From a bacterium (GTDB lineage: Bacteria > Patescibacteriota > Patescibacteriia > Patescibacteriales > JAKAJF01): a stretch of DNA of 15,410 nt. The notes beneath the pieces are model-generated. The model had not been told where the DNA came from. It made no database searches and saw only the letters and a program-made list of their open reading frames with translations. The stretch covers positions 1 through 15,410 of the forward strand of contig JAKAJF010000010.1 in the NCBI GenBank assembly GCA_021813875.1, read 5' to 3'. Shown here one piece after another: positions 6,201 through 12,322 of this stretch. How positions within the stretch are numbered: position 1 is the stretch's first letter; the number at the start of each line of letters is the position of its first letter. A program made the translations under genes and the position numbers.

Positions 6201-6859
6201 TCGAGAAGATAGCCGCTCCTTTATCGGACCTCAAATCGCGCATGGGCGAGGAACAGGTGAACGTGGCCGGCATCATCAGCACCATCAAGAAGATCGTCAC
6301 CCGCAACAATGAATCGATGCTTTTCGTAAAGATCGAAGACACGGCAAGCAATATCGAATTGTTGATATTTCCTTCCTTGCTGAAGCAGACTCTCGATCTC
6401 TGGCGCGAAGGCCGGGCCATCCTGGCGGGGGGAAAAATTTCCGATAAGGACCAGGAGATCAAGCTTTTATGCAACAAGGCTGTCTTCATCGACCCGGAAA
6501 AGATCAATGACTCCATCGTCGCCTTCCGGGAGGTCAAAGAAGTCGGCAGGAAGAACGGCGGTTGGCAGAAAAAGGCCTATGTACCTTATTATCCGGGGAC
6601 GACTCCCGCCGCTCCGGATCCCGAGCCGGCCGTAGAGGATCCAGATCTGAAGCTGGCCCTGGAGGGCGGCCTCGAGGCCGGTACCATGGAGAAATTAAGG
6701 GAGCTCTTCTTGAAACATGCCGGCGCCGACAAGGTATTTTTCAAAGTCAATCTGGGCGGCGGCGAGAAATTGGTGGAGACCGATTTCAAGATTAAAAAGA
6801 CTTCCGAGCTTCTATCCGCCCTGAAGGTGATCGGGGAGATAAAAATAGTAGACAAATAA
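3281..6859 (+). CDS. dnaE: DNA polymerase III alpha subunit (DnaE-type replicative polymerase)
   Basis: A 1192-aa C-family polymerase, close to the usual DnaE length (E. coli 1160). It is the catalytic core of the replicase and copies both strands with the sliding clamp. Domains in order: an N-terminal PHP domain starting HLHNHTHYSLLDG (5-17) with ALTDHG and ATNDLHYL further on; the palm with GPGRGSAAGS and catalytic acids Asp401 and Asp403 in PDIDMDF (400-406) and Asp554 in LLKMDFLGL; the fingers and tandem helix-hairpin-helix region; and an OB-fold from about residue 993 (NVAGIISTIKKIV). The PHP histidines that are changed in E. coli are kept here, so PHP proofreading is possible. There is no PolC-type exonuclease insertion and no intein. 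A promoter lies directly upstream and the gene is monocistronic. Confidence 0.98.
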   Translation: MKFVHLHNHTHYSLLDGLTRIDELVNAAVEDGAPAVALTDHGVMYGAIEFYQKCKKAGIKPIIGVEAYLAPGSRFDKTTKSDERSFHLLLLAKNTAGYKNLLKLTTLAHLEGYYYKPRIDWEILKEHSEGLIASTACLGGEIPHLIRAGNWEKTEKRILEYKELFGEGNFYLELQSHPDLEGQAELNRELIRLSKKLDVPLVATNDLHYLRQEDWEAQDVLLCLQTKKKKDDKDRMRMEGQDFYYKSAKEMEEAFKEVPEAIENTLKIAEMCDVEIRLGNIQLPYFKVPEGLDGNDYLRQLCEEGLKKRYGKNYQEIDQARRERMDYELSVIRKMGWPSYFLIVADFVNWAKEAGVVVGPGRGSAAGSLVCYLTGITNLDPIKYDLLFERFLNPDRISMPDIDMDFADIRRDEVLRYVEEKYGKDHVSQIITFGTMAARAAVRDVGRVLDYPYDYCDRLAKMIPMFSKIDQAIKGVNELKEIYNTEEAAKKILDYARRLEGVARHASTHACGVLITKDPLSDQVPVQYASSSDRTIVSQYSLHPIEDLGLLKMDFLGLKNLTIIESALKIIKNTRGEEIDIDNIPLDDTATYRSFQDGETTGVFQFESSGMKRYLRELKPTEFEDIIAMGALYRPGPMEWIPDYIAGKNGKKKPEYLHPKMQPILAKTYGVAIYQEQVMQMARDLAGFTMAEADVLRKAVGKKIPKLLAEQKEKFIDGCVKNSISSELAEKIFSFIEPFAGYGFNRSHAACYAMIAYQTAYLKSHWPTEFMAALLTAEQHDIDRIAVLIDECRHMGIEVKSPDLNQSFDSFTVVTSGTEANATVNREEEVKTIRFGLKAIKNVGEHIAEVIIKERKNNGPYKDISDFLERVTDKDLNKKSLESLIKSGSLEKFGERGELLTNIDNLLNFSKEANKTKMNGQVSLFADAPVLNLSAKIRLAPAAAAKQSEKLAWEKEFLGVYITEHPFSEYKRHVEKIAAPLSDLKSRMGEEQVNVAGIISTIKKIVTRNNESMLFVKIEDTASNIELLIFPSLLKQTLDLWREGRAILAGGKISDKDQEIKLLCNKAVFIDPEKINDSIVAFREVKEVGRKNGGWQKKAYVPYYPGTTPAAPDPEPAVEDPDLKLALEGGLEAGTMEKLRELFLKHAGADKVFFKVNLGGGEKLVETDFKIKKTSELLSALKVIGEIKIVDK

Positions 6860-6877
6860 TTTCGTTGTTTGTATAAT
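6849..6877 (+). promoter_or_regulatory. Promoter (TAGACA-N17-TATAAT) inside the end of dnaE
   Basis: -35 TAGACA at 6849-6854 overlaps the last dnaE codons, 17-nt spacer, perfect -10 TATAAT at 6872-6877. It gives a leader of about 34 nt, very AT-rich and without a Shine-Dalgarno site, before the start at 6918. No intrinsic terminator for dnaE is visible here. Confidence 0.8.
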
Positions 6878-6917
6878 GGAATTAATTTGAAAAAATTTTT
6901 TTCATTTTTTAAAATAT

Positions 6918-8315
6918 ATGGCGGCTACTAAAAAAACAATCGCGACTGATGGTGGTAAGGCGCCTAAAAAGGAGGCTAAGCCAAGATCAACCTCGGCCAA
7001 AACAAAAATAAAACCGATCAAAGTCAAAGTCTATAAGACGGTCAAAAAGATCGAAAAAGAAGAAAAGAAAGAACCCGTCATCGAAAAAGAAAAGCCGGAG
7101 ACCTTCAAGGCTCCTTGGCCGCCATCTTTGCCGGAGAGGCCGGAGACCGTAGAGAAGGTCAAGACCGGGTCCGAAAAGGCTCCGGTAACCATGCGTTCTC
7201 TGGGTATATATAAGAAGATCGCTCTCAGTTTCATTTTCTTGACCCTAGCTCTCTTAGCCGTCATTTTTTATTTCTCCTTCGCCAAAGTCTTCATCACCAT
7301 AACTCCGAGCAAAGAAAGGATCAGCAATAATGTGATCGCTGATATTTATGACGCTGGAAAAAATGCCCAGGCTCCGGACAATTCCGTCGCTGGCGCGGTC
7401 AGGAGCTTCGAGGTGAGTGATACCAAGACCTTCCAGTCGAGCGGCAGAGACGTCATCGGCGGAGAAGCTGTTGGAACGGCAACTATCTATAACCATTACA
7501 ATAAGAACCAGCCCTTGGTGGCGAGCACCCGTCTTCTGACCCCGGACAACAAGCTCTTCCGCACCAAGGAGACGGTCGATGTGCCGGCCGGCGGGTCGGT
7601 AGAGGTGGAGATCTATGCCGATAATCCGGCCGCTGACCTGGAAGTGGCTCCGACGAGATTCACCATTCCCGGGCTTTGGGCCGGCTTGCAGGACAAGATC
7701 TATGGAGAGAGCAAACAGACGATCAAATATGAAGCCCAAGAGAAGAAATTCATCACCGAAGGGGATGTTGATGCTGGCGTGGCCGATCTGAAAGAGGATC
7801 TTCTGGCCAAAGCCAAGGACCAGGCCGACAGCATGTTCAGCGATTATAATAAGGTCATCTATACTATTGATAATAATTCCATCACTACCGATGTCGGCGG
7901 CAAAGTCAAAGATGAGAAAGATGAATTCCCCATCACCATGAAAGCTTCGGTGGTCTTGGTGGCTTTCAAGGATGACCGGATCTCGGAGATGTGCAAGAAC
8001 AAGCTCCTTGAATCCGTCCCCGAGGGCAAGCAGTTCGCCGACTTCAACAAAGACGAGATCGCCTATACCTTGAATGATTCTCATGTCGACCAGGGCACGG
8101 CGACGGTGAACGCCGCTTGCGAGGGAACGGTCACTATGAGCGATGATTCGGATGTCGTCGATAAGGGGAAATTATTGGGTCTGACCAAGGAACAGGTCAA
8201 TGATTATTTGTCCAGCCTGCCGGAAATTTCCGATTTCCAGGTCAAATTCTCGCCTTCCTTCATCTCGAAAGTCCCCGATTTGGTGGATAGGATCGTCATC
8301 AATATAAACAGATAG
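6918..8315 (+). CDS. Membrane-anchored protein with lysine-rich cytoplasmic tail and large outer domain
   Basis: A 465-aa protein in three parts. Residues 1-90 are Lys/Glu/Pro-rich and low in complexity (VYKTVKKIEKEEKKE), likely disordered and cytoplasmic. Residues 101-122 form one hydrophobic helix (IALSFIFLTLALLAVIFYF). Residues 125-465 are a soluble, mostly beta-rich region with GEAVGTATIYNHYNKNQPLV and FTIPGLWAGLQDKIYGES. By memory this outer region resembles proteins often labelled baseplate J/gp47-like in Patescibacteria, but the label is weak and no phage genes are nearby. It has only three cysteines, all late (about 361-403). The topology suggests type II (N-terminus inside), with a cell-envelope role. 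The start has no Shine-Dalgarno site; the promoter is at 6849-6877. Confidence 0.85.
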   Translation: MAATKKTIATDGGKAPKKEAKPRSTSAKTKIKPIKVKVYKTVKKIEKEEKKEPVIEKEKPETFKAPWPPSLPERPETVEKVKTGSEKAPVTMRSLGIYKKIALSFIFLTLALLAVIFYFSFAKVFITITPSKERISNNVIADIYDAGKNAQAPDNSVAGAVRSFEVSDTKTFQSSGRDVIGGEAVGTATIYNHYNKNQPLVASTRLLTPDNKLFRTKETVDVPAGGSVEVEIYADNPAADLEVAPTRFTIPGLWAGLQDKIYGESKQTIKYEAQEKKFITEGDVDAGVADLKEDLLAKAKDQADSMFSDYNKVIYTIDNNSITTDVGGKVKDEKDEFPITMKASVVLVAFKDDRISEMCKNKLLESVPEGKQFADFNKDEIAYTLNDSHVDQGTATVNAACEGTVTMSDDSDVVDKGKLLGLTKEQVNDYLSSLPEISDFQVKFSPSFISKVPDLVDRIVININR

Positions 8316-8316
8316 C

Positions 8317-8345
8317 TTTACAAGCTCGAAAATTAGAGCTAAGAT
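8317..8345 (+). promoter_or_regulatory. Promoter (TTTACA-N17-TAAGAT) for the structured RNA region
   Basis: -35 TTTACA at 8317-8322, 17-nt spacer, -10 TAAGAT at 8340-8345, starting 2 nt after the upstream stop codon. The expected start of transcription near 8352 coincides with the 5' arm of the first predicted RNA stem. Confidence 0.75.
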
Positions 8346-8351
8346 ATAAGC

Positions 8352-8590
8352 GATTAGAGATGATTGTTGCGGCTACCAACCGCAATCCCTCCGGGATCCT
8401 ATCAGGGCTAAATCTTCGATCAAAAAAAGAGAGCTCTGCCATGTATGGCGGAGAAACTGGGTGGAATCCCGTCTGCCAAGGGGCAGAAGGGACTTGTCGC
8501 GCAAGCCAAGAGCGGGCGGGACAGGCCGCGAGGCGATTTAAAGCCCCGTCCCAGTCCCGAATTATTCGGGATTGAGACGGGGTTTTGTTT
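8352..8590 (+). ncRNA. Structured RNA / 5' leader upstream of rdgB-thrS, family not recognised
   Basis: About 240 nt between a promoter and a strong terminator, with no convincing protein gene. The 5' part folds into a junction. P1 pairs GATTAG (8352-8357) with CTAAATC (8408-8414, one bulged A) and continues as TGAT (8361-8364) with ATCA (8401-8404). It encloses P2, TTGCGG (8367-8372) with CCGCAA (8380-8385), and a small P3, ATCCC with GGGAT (8385-8397; the A at 8385 can pair in only one of the two). Further hairpins: CTCTGCCA (8434-8441) with TGGCGGAG (8446-8453); TCTGCC (8472-8477) with GGCAGA (8482-8487); CTTG with CAAG (8493-8505). It could be a free RNA or a cis-acting leader of rdgB-thrS. 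I checked for RNase P RNA, tmRNA, SRP RNA and common riboswitch signatures and saw none. Confidence 0.65.
8540..8590 (+). terminator. Long intrinsic terminator before rdgB
   Basis: Lower stem CCCCGTC (8544-8550) with GACGGGG (8576-8582), extended by AAAG with TTTT. Upper stem TCCCGAA (8555-8561) with TTCGGGA (8565-8571), loop TTA, joined through a few weaker pairs. TTTTGTTTT follows. It is a near-continuous hairpin of about 20 bp ending 8 nt before the rdgB start, so transcripts from 8345 must either end here or be antiterminated to reach rdgB. Confidence 0.92.
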
Positions 8591-8597
8591 TAAAAAG

Positions 8598-9200
8598 ATG
8601 AAGAAAATTTTAATTGCTACCCATAACAGATCCAAGCTCGAGTATTTCCGAAAATTATTTGGTGATTTCGGCTTGGAATTTTTATCCTTGGAGGATCTAG
8701 ATATTTCCGCGCAAGCTCCGGAAGAAGGCAATGATGAGGTCGAAAACGCCCTGGGCAAAGCCCGCTTCTATTCGCGACTTTCCGGAATGCCTGCCTTGGC
8801 TGACGATTCCGGCATGTATATCGATGCTTTGGGCGGCGAACCGGGAGTGATGGTGCGGCGGTGGGCGGGCAGGTTTCCGGATGAAGTGAGCGACGAGGAT
8901 TGGTTGGATTATCTCATGGGAAGGATGAAGGACGTGCCCGAAGAAAGAAGGACGGGCCGTTTCAAGGTGGCTCGTGCCATCGTGGCTCCTCGGGGCGGAG
9001 AATATGTCCTGGAATGCGAGAGGGAGTTTAAGGTAGCGCTCGAGCCGGACCGGGAGAATCATGAGAAAGGCTGGCCGATGAGCAAAGTTTACATAGAGAA
9101 GAGATCCAATAAGCCTTGGAGCAAGATGGATTGGGAAGAGCGGACGGATTATGAACGGGAAAATTTAACAAAATTCAAAGAGATTTTCGATAAGATATAA
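8598..9200 (+). CDS. Ham1/RdgB-like non-canonical purine NTP pyrophosphatase, divergent C-terminus
   Basis: A 200-aa protein when started at ATG 8598; the frame stays open further upstream, but only through the terminator hairpin. Ham1/RdgB enzymes hydrolyse dITP, ITP and XTP to monophosphate and pyrophosphate and so keep deaminated purines out of DNA and RNA. Family features: ILIATHNRSKLEYFRKLF (4-21) with the T/S-x-N nucleotide motif, ENALGKA (49-55), LADDSGMYIDALGGEPGV (67-84) with the catalytic acid pair, and GRF (120-122). The second half departs from the family: the GGFGYDPIF loop is replaced near 159-166 by GWPMSKVY, and the SHR substrate motif near the end is absent. Substrate range may therefore differ. 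thrS starts 4 nt after the stop, so the two are cotranscribed. Confidence 0.88.
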   Translation: MKKILIATHNRSKLEYFRKLFGDFGLEFLSLEDLDISAQAPEEGNDEVENALGKARFYSRLSGMPALADDSGMYIDALGGEPGVMVRRWAGRFPDEVSDEDWLDYLMGRMKDVPEERRTGRFKVARAIVAPRGGEYVLECEREFKVALEPDRENHEKGWPMSKVYIEKRSNKPWSKMDWEERTDYERENLTKFKEIFDKI

Positions 9201-9204
9201 AAAT

Positions 9205-10950
9205 ATGAACAATGAAAACAATTTGGAAATCCTGAGGCATTCCCTCTCGCATATCCTGGCGGCGGCTGTCCAAGAGCTCTGGCCGGGAGCCAAGTTCGCC
9301 ATCGGGCCGGCCATCGAGAACGGCTTTTATTATGACATCGATTTCGGAGACGAGAAGATAAATGACGAAGACCTGAGAGAGATCGAAAAAAAGATGGACC
9401 ATCTCATCAAGCAGAACCTGAAATTTGACAGGGAAGAGATATCCGCCCAAGAAGCCCTGGGCAGGGAGAAAGAGAGGGGACAGATCTATAAAGAAGAGTT
9501 GATCAAGGATCTGATGGCTCAAGGCGAAGAGAAGGTCAGTTATTATGCCTCAGGCAAATTCCTCGACCTGTGCCGCGGCCCGCACATAGCCTCGAGCGGC
9601 AAGATCGAAAGAGGCAGCTTCAAGCTGGACAAGGTCGCGGGCGCCTATTGGCGCGGGGACGAGAAGAACAAGATGTTGACCCGCATCTATGGATTGGCTT
9701 TTAAGACCAAAGAAGAGTTGGATGAATTTTTAAGAATCAGGGAGGAAGCTGAAAAGAGGGACCACAGAAAATTGGGCAAAGAGTTGGAATTGGTGATGAT
9801 GCATGAATTCGCTCCGGGCATGCCATTTTTCCTGCCCAAAGGCATGGTCATGCTTTTGGAATTGTTGAAATTCGTGCGTGAATATTCATATGGGGAAGGA
9901 TATAAAGAGGTAAGGACCCCGCAGATCCTGAACGCTGAGTTATGGAAGATTTCCGGCCATTGGGGGCACTACCAGGAAGATATGTTCTGTCTCCATCACG
10001 CCGAAGACGATATCGACCTCGGGATAAAGCCGATGAACTGCCCGGCCCACATGCTTGTCTTCAAGAATGACATCAGGTCTTACAGGGATCTGCCCCTGAG
10101 GATTGCCGAGACCACCACCCTTTACCGCAATGAGAGATCGGGGACCCTCCATGGCCTGACCAGGGTCAGAAGTTTGTCGCAGGATGATACTCATATCTTC
10201 TTGGCCCCCGAGCAGGTCCTGTCTGAAATTTCCGTCCTGCTGGAAAAAATAAAAAGAATCTACTCCGTATTCGACCTGAAGATCGATGAGATCCATCTTT
10301 CCACCCGGCCCGAGCAGTTCATGGGGGAGATAGAGACCTGGGACAAGGCTGAAGCCAATCTGAAAGAAGCGCTCGAAGGCGCCGGGCTGGGATATAAGAT
10401 CAATGAGGGTGACGGCGCTTTTTACGGGCCCAAGATCGACGTCAAGGTCAAAGATGTGATCGGCCGCCAATGGCAATTAGCCACCATCCAGCTGGACTTC
10501 CAGATGCCCCAGCGTTTCGGGTTGGCTTATGTGGACGCTGACGGCAAGGAAAAGACTCCGGTCGTCGTCCATCGGGCCATCCTAGGTTCGATGGAAAGAT
10601 TTCTAGGCGTCATCATTGAACACTACGGAGGGGCTTTCCCGGTCTGGCTCTCGCCGGTACAGGTCAAGATCATTTCCGTCGGCGAAACCCATCGGGAATA
10701 TTGCCAAAAGCTGGCAGGGGAGTTTAGAAGCCAGGATATCAGAGTGGAAGTCGATGATAATGACGAAACGGTCGGCAATAAGATCAGGAAAGCTTCCAAC
10801 GAAAAAGTGCCTTATATGTTGGTAGTCGGAGACAAGGAGATGGAATCGGGCAAATTGGCCGTCAGGGACAGGGGTTCGAGGGAGATGAGAGAGGTTGAGA
10901 AGGAAAGATTCATCTCGGAAGTCAGAGAGAAGATCGAGGACAGGAATTGA
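9205..10950 (+). CDS. thrS: Threonyl-tRNA synthetase lacking the N-terminal TGS domain
   Basis: A 581-aa class II synthetase that charges tRNA-Thr, against 642 aa in E. coli; the missing length is the N-terminal TGS domain. The protein begins directly with the editing domain: HSLSH (12-16) and LCRGPH (122-127) supply the HxxxH and Cys123/His127 residues used to hydrolyse mischarged Ser-tRNA. The catalytic core has motif 2 (TLYRNERSGTLHGLTRVRSL), motif 3 (HRAILGSMERFLG), and the zinc ligands Cys279 (KPMNCPAH), His330 (DDTHIF) and His456 (VVVHRAIL). The C-terminal anticodon-binding domain (PVQVKIISVGETH...) is complete. The start is 4 nt after the preceding stop with no Shine-Dalgarno site; translation may depend on coupling. 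A terminator follows the stop. Confidence 0.98.
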   Translation: MNNENNLEILRHSLSHILAAAVQELWPGAKFAIGPAIENGFYYDIDFGDEKINDEDLREIEKKMDHLIKQNLKFDREEISAQEALGREKERGQIYKEELIKDLMAQGEEKVSYYASGKFLDLCRGPHIASSGKIERGSFKLDKVAGAYWRGDEKNKMLTRIYGLAFKTKEELDEFLRIREEAEKRDHRKLGKELELVMMHEFAPGMPFFLPKGMVMLLELLKFVREYSYGEGYKEVRTPQILNAELWKISGHWGHYQEDMFCLHHAEDDIDLGIKPMNCPAHMLVFKNDIRSYRDLPLRIAETTTLYRNERSGTLHGLTRVRSLSQDDTHIFLAPEQVLSEISVLLEKIKRIYSVFDLKIDEIHLSTRPEQFMGEIETWDKAEANLKEALEGAGLGYKINEGDGAFYGPKIDVKVKDVIGRQWQLATIQLDFQMPQRFGLAYVDADGKEKTPVVVHRAILGSMERFLGVIIEHYGGAFPVWLSPVQVKIISVGETHREYCQKLAGEFRSQDIRVEVDDNDETVGNKIRKASNEKVPYMLVVGDKEMESGKLAVRDRGSREMREVEKERFISEVREKIEDRN

Positions 10951-10956
10951 TCAAGG

Positions 10957-10978
10957 GCCGCGAGAGATCGCGGCTTTT
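10957..10978 (+). terminator. Intrinsic terminator after thrS
   Basis: Seven-bp stem GCCGCGA (10957-10963) with TCGCGGC (10968-10974), loop GAGA, then TTTT. It begins 6 nt after the thrS stop and just before the miaB promoter. Confidence 0.9.
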
Positions 10979-10981
10979 AGA

Positions 10982-11010
10982 TTGAATTCTTTCAGCGCCT
11001 CTGTTAAGAT
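10982..11010 (+). promoter_or_regulatory. miaB promoter (TTGAAT-N17-TAAGAT), probably leaderless
   Basis: -35 TTGAAT at 10982-10987, 17-nt spacer, -10 TAAGAT at 11005-11010 with an upstream TGT that makes an extended -10. The miaB ATG is at 11018, 7 nt after the -10, which places the transcription start at the start codon, as for dnaE. No Shine-Dalgarno site. Confidence 0.77.
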
Positions 11011-11017
11011 AGAATCT

Positions 11018-12322
11018 ATGGAAAAAACTTATCACATTATCACTATCGGCTGCCAGATGAACAAATCCGACTCCGAACGCATCGCCAATTATCTCGAGAG
11101 CCTGGGGTATTCCTGGACGGATGAAAGAGAGAGGGCGGACGTAGTCGTGACCACCACCTGCGGGGTCAGACAATCGGCCGAAGACCGCATCTACGGGCTC
11201 GTGCCCAGGATAAAAAGAAGTAACCCCAAAGGTAGGATCATCCTGACCGGTTGCCTTTCGCGGAGGGAAGATGTCAGGCGTAGGCTCGAGGAATACGTCG
11301 ATATCTGGATGCCGATCACTGAACTTCCGGACCTGGCCGCCAAATTAGGCAAGAAAGGAACGGGTAGTTTGTCCGGCTATTTGAAGATCAATCCGAAATA
11401 TGGATCCAACTTCAGCGCTTTTGTGCCGATCGGCAACGGCTGCGATAATTTCTGCACCTATTGCGTCGTGCCTTACGCCCGCGGCCGGGAAACCTACCGG
11501 CCGGCCGAAGATGTCATCCGAGAGGCCGAAGGATTGATCAAGAAAGGCTATAAAGAAATCATCTTGATCGCCCAGAACGTCAACAGCTACAAAGACGAGA
11601 AGGGGATGGATTTTCCCGATCTCCTCCGGGCCGTGAACGATATCGAGGGCGATTTCTGGCTCCGTTTTGCCACGAGCCATCCTAAGGACATGAGCAACAA
11701 GCTCATCGGGACGATCGCCGGGTGCGCCAAGCTCTGCCAGCACGTCCATCTGCCGGCCCAAGCCGGAGACGACGAAGTCTTAAGGAGGATGAACCGTAAA
11801 TATACGAAGGACCATTATTTGAAACTGATAGAAAAGATCCGCGCTGAATTTGATCCGAAGCTCAAAAATCGGAAATCTTTTGTCGAGCCCATCTCCATCA
11901 CCACCGATATCATCGTCGGCTTTCCGGGCGAGACCAAAGAGCAATTCCAAGAGACTGCCAGATTGTTCCGGGCGGCCAGATTCGACATGGCTTACATCGC
12001 CCAGTATAGCCCCAGGCCCGGCACGGCCTCGGCCAAGATGGAAGACGATGTTTGCCGGAAGGAGAAGAAGAGGCGGGAAGAGGAACTGATGAAAATCTTG
12101 AGGAAGACCGCCCTGGTTAATAATAAAATTTATCAGGGGAAGATAGTGGAAGTCCTATTCGACAAGAAGAATCAAAAAGGCATTTTCGGAAAAACCCGGG
12201 CCAATAAGACGGTCAGATGCGATCGGGACGCTAAAGCGAAGATAGGGGAGATAGCGAGGGTCAAAATTTTAAAGATCCAGGATTTCGGCCTGGAAGGAAA
12301 AATTATAGATGGAAAAAAATAA
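11018..12322 (+). CDS. miaB: tRNA-2-methylthio-N6-dimethylallyladenosine synthase (radical SAM methylthiotransferase)
   Basis: A 434-aa methylthiotransferase. MiaB adds the methylthio group to i6A at position 37 of tRNAs that read UNN codons. The N-terminal UPF0004 domain holds the three cysteines for the auxiliary 4Fe-4S cluster: Cys12 (IGCQMN), Cys48 (TTTCGVR) and Cys79 (LTGCLS). The radical SAM domain has the CxxxCxxC motif at Cys142, Cys146 and Cys149 (GCDNFCTYC). A C-terminal TRAM domain (about 370-434) ends the protein. The GCQMN form favours MiaB over MtaB or RimO, and the overlapping miaA gene that makes its substrate confirms it. The frame is open upstream to 10895, but that part covers the thrS terminator and this gene's own promoter, so I start at 11018. 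Confidence 0.96.
   Translation: MEKTYHIITIGCQMNKSDSERIANYLESLGYSWTDERERADVVVTTTCGVRQSAEDRIYGLVPRIKRSNPKGRIILTGCLSRREDVRRRLEEYVDIWMPITELPDLAAKLGKKGTGSLSGYLKINPKYGSNFSAFVPIGNGCDNFCTYCVVPYARGRETYRPAEDVIREAEGLIKKGYKEIILIAQNVNSYKDEKGMDFPDLLRAVNDIEGDFWLRFATSHPKDMSNKLIGTIAGCAKLCQHVHLPAQAGDDEVLRRMNRKYTKDHYLKLIEKIRAEFDPKLKNRKSFVEPISITTDIIVGFPGETKEQFQETARLFRAARFDMAYIAQYSPRPGTASAKMEDDVCRKEKKRREEELMKILRKTALVNNKIYQGKIVEVLFDKKNQKGIFGKTRANKTVRCDRDAKAKIGEIARVKILKIQDFGLEGKIIDGKK

Noticed and set aside
6888..6904. A/T inverted repeat before the membrane-anchored gene as a dnaE terminator
   Set aside because: The stem is only A-T pairs and would be too weak for an intrinsic terminator; it lies downstream of the next promoter.
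7254..8084. - strand open frame of 276 codons opposite the membrane-anchored protein gene
   Set aside because: Composition is that of an antisense shadow (runs of Ile/Leu/Gly/Asp, no domain); the + frame has a promoter, membrane helix and coherent domain structure.
8451..8505. Cobalamin or ydaO-type riboswitch suggested by GGGTGGAATCCC
   Set aside because: Only a short GGTG/AATCC resemblance; the conserved core segments of either family are absent.
8360..8575. + strand frame of 71 codons in the RNA region
   Set aside because: No Shine-Dalgarno site, poor composition, ends inside the terminator, and the DNA is better explained by RNA stems.
8445..8597. Longer N-terminus for the RdgB-like protein
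   Set aside because: The extra 51 codons run through RNA hairpins and the terminator, and the family begins at KKILIATHN right after ATG 8598.
9191..9204. TAAGAT 8 nt before the thrS start as a leaderless promoter
   Set aside because: No acceptable -35 at 16-18 nt spacing; the gene is 4 nt behind rdgB and more simply cotranscribed.
10895..11017. Longer N-terminus for MiaB
   Set aside because: The extra 41 codons overlap thrS, its terminator and the miaB promoter; the family starts at MEKTYHIITIGCQ.
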